Positions 6,734 through 15,268 of a stretch of 41,126 nt of DNA are shown piece after piece; the first letter of the stretch is position 1, and each line of letters begins with the position of its first letter. The DNA comes from Treponema sp. Its GTDB lineage: Bacteria; Spirochaetota; Spirochaetia; Treponematales; Breznakiellaceae. The notes beneath the pieces are model-generated. The model had not been told where the DNA came from. It made no database searches and saw only the letters and a list, made by a program, of their open reading frames with translations. The stretch lies in assembly GCA_031266175.1 (NCBI GenBank), contig JAISBN010000125.1:1-41126 (forward strand), written 5' to 3'. A program made the position numbers and the translations under genes.

Positions 6734-9175
6734 TCAACGCTCCGGGAGCGCCGTGCCGGATTCCAGCTTTTCCCGGATGGCGTCATATTCCAGATTGTCA
6801 AGCTGTTCGCGAAGCCAGGGGATAAGTTCGCCGCCCGATTCATATTCGCAGCCTTCGAGCTCTGTCATGACCTCTTCCATGATCGCGGGCTTAAAACGCC
6901 GGGAGGCGTCAAGCAGCTTTTCGAGCAGCGCCTTTTCGGGGGCGGCGGCCTTTCGTTTTTTCTCTCCCCTTTCCGCCGTGCTTTCCAGCAGCTTCCGCAG
7001 GTCCTCAAGGAACGTTTCGGTTTTTTCTATAAAGGCGGCGTTCTTCGAACTGACCTTTTCATAGTCCGCGGCTTTTGCCGCGTGTTCCAGTTCTTCGGCG
7101 CCCTTGCCGGTTTCGTCGGCGCAGACGCCGTAGCTTGCCCCTTTGAGGCCGTGGACGGTAACCGTGTACTCCGGCAGGGTTTCCCGCGTCAGGGAACGGA
7201 GCTTGTCCAGCAGCTCCGGGGAATGGGTCACATAGGATTGGAGAACCTTTATATAGATCTCTTCAGTTCCGTAGCGTTTCAATCCCGCCTTAAAATCCAT
7301 GCCTTCCAGCCTGGCCGTGTCCAGAAAGCCGCCGGAAGGGACGACGGCAGCTTCGAAGGAGTTTTCATGCTCCGCCTTCCACAGCGTTTCCTCGGTCTGC
7401 TTGTCCCGCACCCATTGGTTCAATACCGCGTCCAGCTTGAAAATATCAATTGGTTTGGCGAGAAACCCGTTGAAGCCCGATGTGAGGAACAGCTCCTCAT
7501 TGCCTGCCAGCGCGTTGGCCGTGAGGGCGATTATGGGGACAGTCTTCGCGTACTCCGTACCGATTTCGCCGCGGATGATCTTTGTTGCTTCGATGCCGTC
7601 CATGCCGGGCATCATGTGATCCATGAAGATCGTGTCGTACTTTACGCCTTCCTTGCGTATCCTGTCTATCGCTTCCTGTCCGCTCAGGACACAGTCAATG
7701 GTAAGGTCGTAGGGAAGCATAAGACCCTTGGCGACATCCAGGTTCGTGGGCACGTCGTCCACGACCAGCACTTTTCCGTAGGACATGCGGGCACGGACCA
7801 GATTCTTGCCCCGGCTGCGTTTGGTTTCGATCAGCCGGAAGGATCTGAGGTTCTCCGATACTTCCTGCCCTATGGGCCGTATATCGACGATTCCCTGCCG
7901 GAGCCGCACGGTAAAGGTACTGCCCAGGCCGTACTCGCTTTCCACGTTTATGGTCCCGTCCATCATCTCCACAAGCTGTTTGGTGATGGAAAGCCCCAGG
8001 CCGGTTCCCTCAATTTTGCGGTTGGCCCTGGTGTTAAGCTGGCTGTACTCGGAAAAGAGCCTGTCTATGTCCTCCGTCCGGATGCCCTGGCCGGTATCGT
8101 TTACGGCGAAGATCATACACGCGTCGTCCCCCTGTTTTTCCCAGCGGATCTGCAGGGTAACCGTCCCCTCTTTGGTATACTTGAAGGCGTTGGAAAGGAT
8201 GTTGTTTAGCACCTGCTTTACCCGCAGTTCGTCGCCGAAAAGTTTTGCCGGTATGGTGTCGTCAATATTCAGCTTAAAGGTGATAGGCTTGGAACCGATC
8301 CGTACGATATTGAGCTGTACCGTGTCGTTGATCAGGCTTGGGGTATCGTATTCCACCGGAATAAGTTCCAGGTTGCCCGCCTCGATCTTGGAGATGTCGA
8401 GGATGTCGTTGATGATCCCCAGGAGGATGGAACCTGAGCTGTATATCTTTTCCAGATCCCCAAGAACCGCCTCCGGCAGCTCCTGCTGCAGTTGTATCTC
8501 CGAAAGGCCGATGATCGCGTTGAGGGGGGTGCGGATCTCGTGGCTCATGGTGGCAAGGAACGCGCTTTTCGCCCTGGATGCGGCCTCCGCCGTTTCCTTT
8601 GCCAGGAGGGTTTCGGTAACATCGTGGAAGAGGATCATGATCCCCTCTACCCTGCCGGACTTGTCCCGCATGGCGGTGGTATTGGTCGTATAGATCCGGT
8701 GATCCCCGCTGCCCGTAAGGTCAAGGACCTCCTCGGATCGCACGGTTCCTTCTTCGGTCATGGCCCGCTCGATGCAGGCCGCGGCATGTTCTGAAAAAGT
8801 CTTGTTGTGAAAGCGTTCAAAGACCTCGAAAAAGCGCAGCCCGTTGACAAGGCCGAAGTTCTGAATCCCCGCTGTTTTAAGAAAGGTGTCCGTACAGTAG
8901 GCAAAACGCTGCTCCCCGTCCAGCAGGATGATAATGTTGGAACTGTTTTCCAGCATCATGTTCATGAACTTTTCCTGCTTGGTTTGCTCCTCTTTCAGCT
9001 TTGCGGCCAGCCCGTCCCGGATGGCGGATACTCTTTCGAACCGCGTCATGGTATTTTGTTGAACGCCAAGCTGCCGGGTAAGTTTTTTTACCTGAAGCCG
9101 CAAAGCGGCGTTTTCTTCTTTTAGCGTCCGCGGGTCCGAAGTCTGCACATCCGGAGCTTGTATATCCAGAGCCAT
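6734..9175 (-). CDS. Soluble hybrid histidine kinase (PAS-HisKA-HATPase-REC-HPt)
   Basis: The 813-residue protein has no signal peptide or membrane segment, so it is cytoplasmic. Order: coiled coil (about 15-75), PAS domain (about 80-195), HisKA with SHEIRTPLNAIIGLSE (His212), HATPase with NILSNAFKYT and GTGLGLSI, receiver with IFMDHMMPGMDG (Asp519), and HPt with VHGLKGAS (His675). All phosphotransfer residues are present, so a full His-Asp-His relay is possible. The C-terminus adds a charged linker and a small helical segment. GGGGAGG precedes the ATG, and the FIST gene ends 10 bases upstream. It is the last gene of the HD-GYP/HD-GYP/FIST/kinase operon; its input is probably the FIST protein and its output the HD-GYP regulators. 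Confidence 0.92.
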   Translation of the reverse strand: MALDIQAPDVQTSDPRTLKEENAALRLQVKKLTRQLGVQQNTMTRFERVSAIRDGLAAKLKEEQTKQEKFMNMMLENSSNIIILLDGEQRFAYCTDTFLKTAGIQNFGLVNGLRFFEVFERFHNKTFSEHAAACIERAMTEEGTVRSEEVLDLTGSGDHRIYTTNTTAMRDKSGRVEGIMILFHDVTETLLAKETAEAASRAKSAFLATMSHEIRTPLNAIIGLSEIQLQQELPEAVLGDLEKIYSSGSILLGIINDILDISKIEAGNLELIPVEYDTPSLINDTVQLNIVRIGSKPITFKLNIDDTIPAKLFGDELRVKQVLNNILSNAFKYTKEGTVTLQIRWEKQGDDACMIFAVNDTGQGIRTEDIDRLFSEYSQLNTRANRKIEGTGLGLSITKQLVEMMDGTINVESEYGLGSTFTVRLRQGIVDIRPIGQEVSENLRSFRLIETKRSRGKNLVRARMSYGKVLVVDDVPTNLDVAKGLMLPYDLTIDCVLSGQEAIDRIRKEGVKYDTIFMDHMMPGMDGIEATKIIRGEIGTEYAKTVPIIALTANALAGNEELFLTSGFNGFLAKPIDIFKLDAVLNQWVRDKQTEETLWKAEHENSFEAAVVPSGGFLDTARLEGMDFKAGLKRYGTEEIYIKVLQSYVTHSPELLDKLRSLTRETLPEYTVTVHGLKGASYGVCADETGKGAEELEHAAKAADYEKVSSKNAAFIEKTETFLEDLRKLLESTAERGEKKRKAAAPEKALLEKLLDASRRFKPAIMEEVMTELEGCEYESGGELIPWLREQLDNLEYDAIREKLESGTALPER

Positions 9176-9185
9176 TGCCTCCCCT

Positions 9186-10337
9186 TTACAGAATGCAGAT
9201 GATCAGCGAATCGTTTTGCAGATGGTTTACCACCCTGCCGTCACCGAGCCGGGAAGGGAATATCTCGCCCCCGGAATACACAAAATGATACGGACTGTTC
9301 CCCAGGCATTCCTTTACTTTTTCGTGCTCCGCCATGGGCTGCATACCCAGGCACCAGTTACGGCCCGCGCAGGAGTACATCAGGATCCCCCGGCCTTTGG
9401 CCGCCGTCCGCGCTTCCGTTACTTTGGACTCGCTGGAGCTTACTACATCCTCGAAGCCCATCGTAGCCAGGGCGATGGCGGAATTAAGCGGGACGGCCCC
9501 GCAGAGGATCAAAGACCCGTCTCCCGTACCGCCGATGCAGGCCCGGATCAGCAGGGAACCGTCTTCCAGATAAATGATAAAAGGCATGGACTGCAGGCCC
9601 GCCACATCGCCGCCTTTGACAATGCCGATGGACTCAAGGTAGTTTACGGCGGGGATGTTGTTTATCGTTTGCAGAATATTGCGGTTAACCCCCGTTATTA
9701 CCGCCTTTTGCTTGAGGATATTTTCTTCATTGACGGAAACGCTTAAAAATTCAGGAACCTCCTCCCCCACAACGGCTGTCAGCGCCATGGAAGCCAGGTA
9801 GGATTCGCCGTTGTAGAGCGTATAGCTCCTGCTGTAATCCGGTTCGTTGGAAATAGCCAGGGTGCCGAAGGCGGGGATACCCCCGGAAAGGGCGTCAAGT
9901 TTTTCGATAAACTCATCTCCCCCCACGGTGAGCAAAAAAGGAATAAAGGGCATCAGCATGGCGGGTTTCCCGTCCAGGCCCGCCGTGATCCTGTGGTAGA
10001 ATTCCGAGAGGGGGACGTCAACCGAATCGGTAACCGGCGCGGAAACGCCGCTTACAAATTGTATGTCGTCGCTGGTCAGCACCGTTACCGAAAGCCCCGT
10101 CTCGCTCAGCATTGAAGACGCCGAGGCGCTTATGGTGGTAGAACCCACAGTATCAAAGGGCAGTTTTTCTGAAAGGGCCTTGACGACCCCGCTGTCCACA
10201 AAATCGCTGTAGCAGTGGATGATCCCAAGAGAATTGGCCAGACGCTTATGGTCCAAATCCAACTGTCCCAGCAGCTCCGATACCGCCGCTTCCACATCGT
10301 CGATCTCTTCGGTAAAGGCAGTAAGCATTTTAATCAT
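9186..10337 (-). CDS. FIST-domain sensor protein (FIST_N plus FIST_C)
   Basis: I place the start at 10337 (MIKMLTAFTEEIDD): CAGGAGG lies 8 bases upstream and the start matches that of the paralogue at 26921. The longer open frame up to 10487 overlaps the preceding gene and is not used. The 383 residues carry FIST_N features (LGIIHCYSDF, a VGSTTIS glycine turn, VLTSDD) and FIST_C features (SCAGRNWCLG, then PYHFVYSGGEIFP). FIST proteins bind small ligands, and in proteobacteria some (NosP) bind heme/NO and control an adjacent hybrid kinase. The gene overlaps the upstream HD-GYP gene by 8 bases (ATGATTAA), so translation is likely coupled. The ligand is unknown. Confidence 0.88.
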   Translation of the reverse strand: MIKMLTAFTEEIDDVEAAVSELLGQLDLDHKRLANSLGIIHCYSDFVDSGVVKALSEKLPFDTVGSTTISASASSMLSETGLSVTVLTSDDIQFVSGVSAPVTDSVDVPLSEFYHRITAGLDGKPAMLMPFIPFLLTVGGDEFIEKLDALSGGIPAFGTLAISNEPDYSRSYTLYNGESYLASMALTAVVGEEVPEFLSVSVNEENILKQKAVITGVNRNILQTINNIPAVNYLESIGIVKGGDVAGLQSMPFIIYLEDGSLLIRACIGGTGDGSLILCGAVPLNSAIALATMGFEDVVSSSESKVTEARTAAKGRGILMYSCAGRNWCLGMQPMAEHEKVKECLGNSPYHFVYSGGEIFPSRLGDGRVVNHLQNDSLIICIL

Positions 10338-11406
10338 TTCCCGTTCCTCCTGAATTTTGCCGCGCCTGGCCGGCGCTTTTTTTTGCCTCCGCGGCCAGTT
10401 CCCCATGGATGGACTCAAAGGCATCAACCACCCGCTCGTCAAAGCTTGTATTTTTTCCGTCCAGTATGATACGGCAGGCTTCGGCATGGTTCATTCCCTT
10501 GCGATACACCCTGTTGTCCACCAGGGCATCGTACACATCCGCCACCGCCATGATCCGGCCGCAGAGGGGGATTTGGTTTCCCGCAAGGCCCTGGGGATAG
10601 CCTTTCCCGTCAAAGCGTTCGTGGTGGGAGGCGGCGATCATCCTGGCGTAGTGCAGGTACTGCTGGGTGGGAGTGCGGACCAGCATATTTTCCAGTATTT
10701 CTTCGCCGATGACCGTATGCTGTTTCATGAGGTTAAATTCCTCGTCATCAAGCCGGTCCGGCTTAAGGAGGATGCGGTCGCTGATGGCGATCTTCCCGAT
10801 GTCGTGGAAGGGCGCCGCCCGGACCATCATCCGAAGGTCCGTGAGGGTAAGCTCTTCGGCAAAAAGCCCCGTTTCGATCAGCTTTTGCCCCAGCATACCC
10901 ACGTATTTGCTGGTCCGCGCCACGTGCTCGCCGGTGTTTTCGTCCCGGCACTCGATAAGCTCGGCAAAGGCAAGGGCAACGCTGTCCGACATTTTTGCCA
11001 CGGTATTTTCAAGCTGGGTCTGGTAGGATGAAAACCGGAGATGCAGTTCTATGCGGTGCAGGAGGATGCTCTTTTCCACCGGCTTGGTGATAAAGTCCCT
11101 GGCCCCCGACTGGAGTCCCCGGACCTGGGTTTCCGTATCGTGGTTGCCGGTAAGGAAAATCACCGGGATGCTTCCCAGATAGTGGTTCAGCCTGAGCCGC
11201 TTCAATGTCTCAAAACCGTCCATTCCGGGCATCTCGATGTCCAGCAGGATAAGATCGGGTTTTTCCCGCATGCAGATCTGCAGGGCCAGGGCCCCTGATT
11301 TGGCAAGGGAGACATCGTACCGTTCCCCAAGCTGGGCGCCTATCTGTTTAAGGCTTGACAGGTTATCGTCTACCACAAGGATCTTGTTTTTGGGAGCTTT
11401 ATCCAT
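10330..11406 (-). CDS. REC-HD-GYP response regulator, intact metal-binding motifs
   Basis: The 358-residue protein has an N-terminal receiver (ILVVDDN, LILLDIEMPGMDG, FLTGN, TKP) and a C-terminal HD-GYP domain with GEHVARTSKY, PFHDIGKI, HHERFDGKGYPQG and AVADVYDAL. The last motif keeps the Asp expected to bind the active-site metal. HD-GYP proteins hydrolyse cyclic di-GMP to pGpG or GMP. Its start overlaps the end of the preceding paralogous gene by 8 bases (ATGGATAA), and its end overlaps the FIST start, so the genes form a tightly coupled operon. The likely phosphodonor is the hybrid kinase at 6734-9175 through its HPt domain (inference). Confidence 0.93.
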   Translation of the reverse strand: MDKAPKNKILVVDDNLSSLKQIGAQLGERYDVSLAKSGALALQICMREKPDLILLDIEMPGMDGFETLKRLRLNHYLGSIPVIFLTGNHDTETQVRGLQSGARDFITKPVEKSILLHRIELHLRFSSYQTQLENTVAKMSDSVALAFAELIECRDENTGEHVARTSKYVGMLGQKLIETGLFAEELTLTDLRMMVRAAPFHDIGKIAISDRILLKPDRLDDEEFNLMKQHTVIGEEILENMLVRTPTQQYLHYARMIAASHHERFDGKGYPQGLAGNQIPLCGRIMAVADVYDALVDNRVYRKGMNHAEACRIILDGKNTSFDERVVDAFESIHGELAAEAKKSAGQARQNSGGTGND

Positions 11407-12463
11407 GGTACAGATCCTTTCCCTGGATTTTCACCAGCGGTTTCACGGAGACCTTGAGACGGGCAAATTCATTTTTCATTCCTTCAAATACCTCCACTAT
11501 CCGGGGATCAAACCAGGAACCCCTGCCGTCGATAATAACCCGGCAGGCTTCCTCGTGGCTGAGGGCCCCGCGGTAGACCCGCTCGGTGACGCAGCCGTCG
11601 TATACGTTTGCCACCGCCATGATCCGGCCGCAGAGGGGGATAGCGTTCCCGGCGAGACCGTGGGGATACCCTTTGCCGTCGTAGCGTTCATGATGGCTTT
11701 CGGCGATCAGCCTGGCGAATTTAAGGTAGTGCTGTTCGGGGGTACGCGCGTAAACGGCGGCAAGAAAGTGGGCGCCGATCAGGGTATGCCGCTTGACTTC
11801 CTCATATTCGTCTTTCGTAAGGGCATCTTCCTTGAGAAGCAGTATATCGCTGACGCCAATCTTGCCGATGTCATGAAAAGGCGCCGCCCGGACTATCATG
11901 TCCAGTTCCGCCCGGCTCAGTTCATCCCCGAAGGTTCCGGCATCAAGCAGCTTCCGGCCAAGAATTTCCACATACTTGCCTGTTCTGAGTACATGGGTCC
12001 CCGCGTTGTCGTCCTTGCATTCTATGAGTTCCGCGAAGGAAGTAACAATGCTTTCTTCCAGTTCCTTTACGGTCTGCTCCAGGGAATTCTGATACGCCGC
12101 GAATTGAAGATGGAGTTCCAGCCGGTGAAAGAGGATGTCCTTATTCGCCGGCTTTGTAATAAAATCCATGGCATCCGACTCAAGGGCCCTGATTTCGGTA
12201 GGCGCGTCGTGGTTGCCGGTAAGGAAGATAACCGGTATGGGGCTGAGGTCCGGGTCTTCCTTAAGCCTGGCGATAGTCTCGAAGCCGTCCATTTCCGGCA
12301 TCTCCACGTCCAGGAGGATAAGATCGGGCTTTTCCTGTTTGCATATCTTAAGGGCCAGGGCCCCCGATTTTGCCAGGGAAACCTCATAGTGCGGCTCAAG
12401 CTGGGCGCCTATCTGTTTGAGGGTTGCAAGATTGTCGTCTACCACCAGTATTTGCTTTGCCAT
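11399..12463 (-). CDS. REC-HD-GYP response regulator with Asp-to-Asn change in the HD-GYP site
   Basis: The start is taken at 12463 (MAKQILVVDDN), where the receiver begins as in its neighbour; no good ribosome-binding site is visible. The 354 residues show a receiver (LILLDVEMPEMDG) and an HD-GYP domain with THVLRTGKY, PFHDIGKIG and HHERYDGKGYPHG. The motif that reads AVADVYDA in the next gene is AVANVYDG here, so the Asp usually used to bind metal is Asn286. c-di-GMP hydrolysis may be altered or lost, and the protein may act as a binding or regulatory partner. Similar order and motifs show that the two regulators arose by tandem duplication. It is the first gene of the operon. Confidence 0.9.
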   Translation of the reverse strand: MAKQILVVDDNLATLKQIGAQLEPHYEVSLAKSGALALKICKQEKPDLILLDVEMPEMDGFETIARLKEDPDLSPIPVIFLTGNHDAPTEIRALESDAMDFITKPANKDILFHRLELHLQFAAYQNSLEQTVKELEESIVTSFAELIECKDDNAGTHVLRTGKYVEILGRKLLDAGTFGDELSRAELDMIVRAAPFHDIGKIGVSDILLLKEDALTKDEYEEVKRHTLIGAHFLAAVYARTPEQHYLKFARLIAESHHERYDGKGYPHGLAGNAIPLCGRIMAVANVYDGCVTERVYRGALSHEEACRVIIDGRGSWFDPRIVEVFEGMKNEFARLKVSVKPLVKIQGKDLYHG

Positions 12464-12788
12464 GGTACAGCCCGAAGAGGGATCCCCGGATAGCCGTAGT
12501 ATATCCCCTCCGGGGCAGGATAGCAAGCAAAAGCGTTCCGGGGCCGTATGCCGCCGGCGGGACCATTTACGGCAATGTTGACGCTCCCGGCGGGAACCGT
12601 GCGGACGGGGAAGCCGGGGCACAGCTTGACAGCGGGTCCCGCCTGCGATACCGTATTATACCAATAGTTTCTTTGATTGCCCTTACTTCCTGTAGTGGTG
12701 CTGTCCTCGTGGCGTCCGGGACCGTGGATGTCTTTTGCCCGGCGGCAATCTTGATCAAACACACGGAGGGCGGCGACGCGGTTGCGCG
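12464..12788. promoter_or_regulatory. Divergent control region between the HD-GYP and sugar-sensing operons
   Basis: This 325-base gap holds no credible gene. On the minus strand a perfect TATAAT (12655-12660) could serve the HD-GYP operon, but no good -35 box is seen, and it implies a leader of about 185 bases. On the plus strand a perfect TTGACA (12626-12631) is 22 bases from TATTAT (12654-12659), too far for a standard promoter. A short dyad, GCGGGTCCCGC (12632-12642), lies between them and could be an operator. The region probably contains both promoters, but their exact places are uncertain. Confidence 0.35.
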
Positions 12789-13760
12789 ATGGGCCAATTA
12801 TCCAACAGACTTAAATTCTTTCCGCTGGCTCTCTGCGCCCTTGTTTTTGTCCTGCTGGTGGGGTGGACCCTGGGGGAACTGCGGACCATAGGGACAACCA
12901 TCAATATTCCCCGGAATACGACGCCCATTGAATACCAGTTTGCCCTGCTTATTCCCGCCATGGATTACGATCTGTTCTATACCCGTTTTTGCGGCGGGAT
13001 GAAGGAAATTGCGGAGCGGGAACACGCGGTGCTGGAAGTTTATGAATATCCCGAAGGAGAGCGGGACGAAATACGCCGCCTTCTGCGGCTTATCCTGAAT
13101 ACCAATCCGGACGGGGTGGTGTTTTCTATTCCCTATGATCCGGCCTATGAAGAATACTTTAAGGCCTTTGCGGACCATAACATCCCCCTGGTTACCCTTG
13201 AATACGATGCCGTTTGCCGGGACGCCCATGTGGGATCCAATCCCTTTGAACTTGGCAGGCTGGCGGGGGAAGCGGTCATAAGCCTTAACTCCGGCGGTTC
13301 CGCGGCGGTGCTGCTTTCCGGGGGGGATACAAGTTTTATCCAGGGATTCAGACAGGTGTTGATGGATAACGGAACCATAGGCATAGGCATGATCCGATCC
13401 TACGAAGATACCACCGCGTCGGGGGAGGAATTTATCCGGGAAATTCTGGTAAGCCGGGACAATATTACCGTGGCGGTCTTTACCGGTTCCCGGGAGGCCG
13501 AAGGCGCCGCCCAGGCGCTGATCGAATATGGCAGGGTTGGAACCCCCCTTATCATTGCTTCCGAGGACAATCCGGAAATACGGCGGCTTATGGAAATGGG
13601 GGTTATTTCCGCGACGGTGGTGCGAAATCCGGAAAACGCCGGACGCGCCGCCATTCAGGCCCTCCGCGCCCTTTCCCGGAACGAAAGGACCAACGCCTAT
13701 GTGGACCCGGGTTCATCCATAGTCTGGGCGGAAACGCTGAAACAGGGAAGGCGTCCGTGA
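12789..13760 (+). CDS. Membrane-anchored periplasmic sugar-binding sensor (XylFII-like)
   Basis: The start is set at 12789 (MGQLSNRLKFFPLALC); a purine-rich GGAGGG lies rather far upstream, so the start is not certain. Residues about 8-27 form one membrane anchor without a clear cleavage site or lipobox. The rest is a type I periplasmic-binding fold (Peripla_BP_4 type): ALLIPAMDYDLFYTRFCGGM, PDGVVFSIPYDP, NIPLVTLEYD, VGSNPFELGRLAGE, SEDNPEIRRLMEMG. Its end overlaps the kinase gene (GTGA). Such an anchored binding protein coupled to a LytS-type kinase is known as XylFII-LytS in Clostridium, where it reports extracellular xylose. Here the sugar is not known. Confidence 0.75.
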   Translation: MGQLSNRLKFFPLALCALVFVLLVGWTLGELRTIGTTINIPRNTTPIEYQFALLIPAMDYDLFYTRFCGGMKEIAEREHAVLEVYEYPEGERDEIRRLLRLILNTNPDGVVFSIPYDPAYEEYFKAFADHNIPLVTLEYDAVCRDAHVGSNPFELGRLAGEAVISLNSGGSAAVLLSGGDTSFIQGFRQVLMDNGTIGIGMIRSYEDTTASGEEFIREILVSRDNITVAVFTGSREAEGAAQALIEYGRVGTPLIIASEDNPEIRRLMEMGVISATVVRNPENAGRAAIQALRALSRNERTNAYVDPGSSIVWAETLKQGRRP

Positions 13761-15268
13761 AACCCCATACTTTGCTTCGGGTAAAGCTGCCGGCCACCAT
13801 ACACAGCAAACTCATCTCCATCGCTATTGTTCCGGTACTGCTTCTTGCCCTGGCGGCGGTGCTTACCGCCTATACGGTTTCGGCCTCTATTTCTGGAACG
13901 GCGGCGTTATTCGAAAAAAACTACTACCTGGAAGGGCTTTTAACCGAGGCAGCCGCCGCGGAAAATAATCTGTCCAGTTATGTTTCGTCCCGGAATACCG
14001 AAAGCCTGCGGCAGTACTATTCCCATTCCCGGCTGCTTGGCGACAAGGGACAGGCTCTTGATTCCCCGGTGTATACCTACGAAGGGGTTGTGATCGAACG
14101 GGACATAGCGGAGCTGATTACCGGGTTTCTGGCAGCCGGCGAGGCGGCGGTTCAGGCTAAGCGGGGCTGGAATACTCCCGAATATACCCTGCAGCACCGC
14201 CGGGTCCAGGAACTGGGCAATCAAATCCGGGAACGGGCCGCGGCCCTGCGGCTTTTTATGCTGGATAACCAGCTGGTGTCGTTTACCGCTTTCTCCGGCG
14301 GCATGCGCAGGGCCCTGCTGCTCAACCTGGCTACCATAGGGGCGGCTTTGATGCTGGCTATTTTTGTTATTCTTTATTTTACCCAGAAAATCTCCGCGCC
14401 CATCTCCCTTTTGGGTTCCGAAGCGCAGAAAATTGCCAGAGGGATCTTTGACGAATCGGTACTGGCAGCGGAAGGGGACGACGAAATCAGCGCCACCGCC
14501 AAAGCCTTTAACCTGATGAAAAAATCCATTCAGGATTCAATTAACGAGATTCACGCCAGGGCGGAGGTGGAGCGGGCTTTGCTCCAGGAGAAAATGAAGA
14601 ACCTGGAAGTGACCGGGCTTCTGCGCAAGACGGAACTGGACGCCCTCCAGGCAAAAATCAATCCCCACTTTCTTTTTAATACCCTCAATACGGGACTTCA
14701 GCTGGCAGTGGTGGAAGGAGCGGAAAAAACCCGGATCTTTCTGGAACAGCTTGCTTCCCTGATGCGCTATTCCTTCCGGGAATCGGACAATTTTATTACC
14801 ACCCTCCAGGAAGAGGTGGCGTACCTTAAATCATACCTTTACCTGATGACCACCCGCTTTCCCGATGTCTTTAATATTGATATATCCGTAAGCGGCGACG
14901 CCGGAAACGCCATGGTACCTAAGATGATCATTCAGCCCCTGGCGGAAAACGCCATCCGCCACGGCCTGCAGCAGAAAACCGAAAACGCCCGGCTGGTCCT
15001 GCTGGGGGAACTTAAAAACGGCAATCTCATTATTATGGTGGAAGACAACGGCATAGGAATCCACCAGGACCGGATACGGGAAATCCTTGCCGCCGCGGAA
15101 CATAATAAAGATCTTCCGGACAACTCCGCGGGCCACGGATACGGCCTCTCCAATGTTATCCGCAGGCTCAGGCATTTTTCCGGCAGGACCGATGTATTTT
15201 CCATAGAACCGGTTGTTCCTTCCGGAACGCGGATAACCATTAATATTCCCTTTAGGGAAGCGTCATGA
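13757..15268 (+). CDS. LytS/YesM-type sensor histidine kinase
   Basis: The start is GTG at 13757, overlapping the previous stop (GTGA), with AGGGAAGG upstream. The 503 residues have a first membrane helix (about 20-42), a periplasmic loop of about 140 residues, a second helix (about 185-210), a HAMP segment (about 212-265), the His_kinase domain with KINPHFLFNTLN (His near 304), and a HATPase with NAIRHGLQ and GHGYGLSNV. This is the YesM/LytS architecture. The periplasmic part has no sugar-binding fold of its own, which fits input from the anchored binding protein next door. It should phosphorylate the AraC-type regulator encoded directly downstream. Confidence 0.92.
   Translation: MKPHTLLRVKLPATIHSKLISIAIVPVLLLALAAVLTAYTVSASISGTAALFEKNYYLEGLLTEAAAAENNLSSYVSSRNTESLRQYYSHSRLLGDKGQALDSPVYTYEGVVIERDIAELITGFLAAGEAAVQAKRGWNTPEYTLQHRRVQELGNQIRERAAALRLFMLDNQLVSFTAFSGGMRRALLLNLATIGAALMLAIFVILYFTQKISAPISLLGSEAQKIARGIFDESVLAAEGDDEISATAKAFNLMKKSIQDSINEIHARAEVERALLQEKMKNLEVTGLLRKTELDALQAKINPHFLFNTLNTGLQLAVVEGAEKTRIFLEQLASLMRYSFRESDNFITTLQEEVAYLKSYLYLMTTRFPDVFNIDISVSGDAGNAMVPKMIIQPLAENAIRHGLQQKTENARLVLLGELKNGNLIIMVEDNGIGIHQDRIREILAAAEHNKDLPDNSAGHGYGLSNVIRRLRHFSGRTDVFSIEPVVPSGTRITINIPFREAS

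Noticed and set aside
10338-10487. Longer N-terminus for the first FIST protein
   Set aside because: It would overlap the HD-GYP gene by 158 bases; the AGGAGG before 10337 and the paralogue's MIKML start support the shorter form.
12626-12659. Standard promoter TTGACA...TATTAT for the sugar-sensing operon
   Set aside because: The spacing is 22 bases, outside the usual 16-19, so it is only noted as part of the control region.
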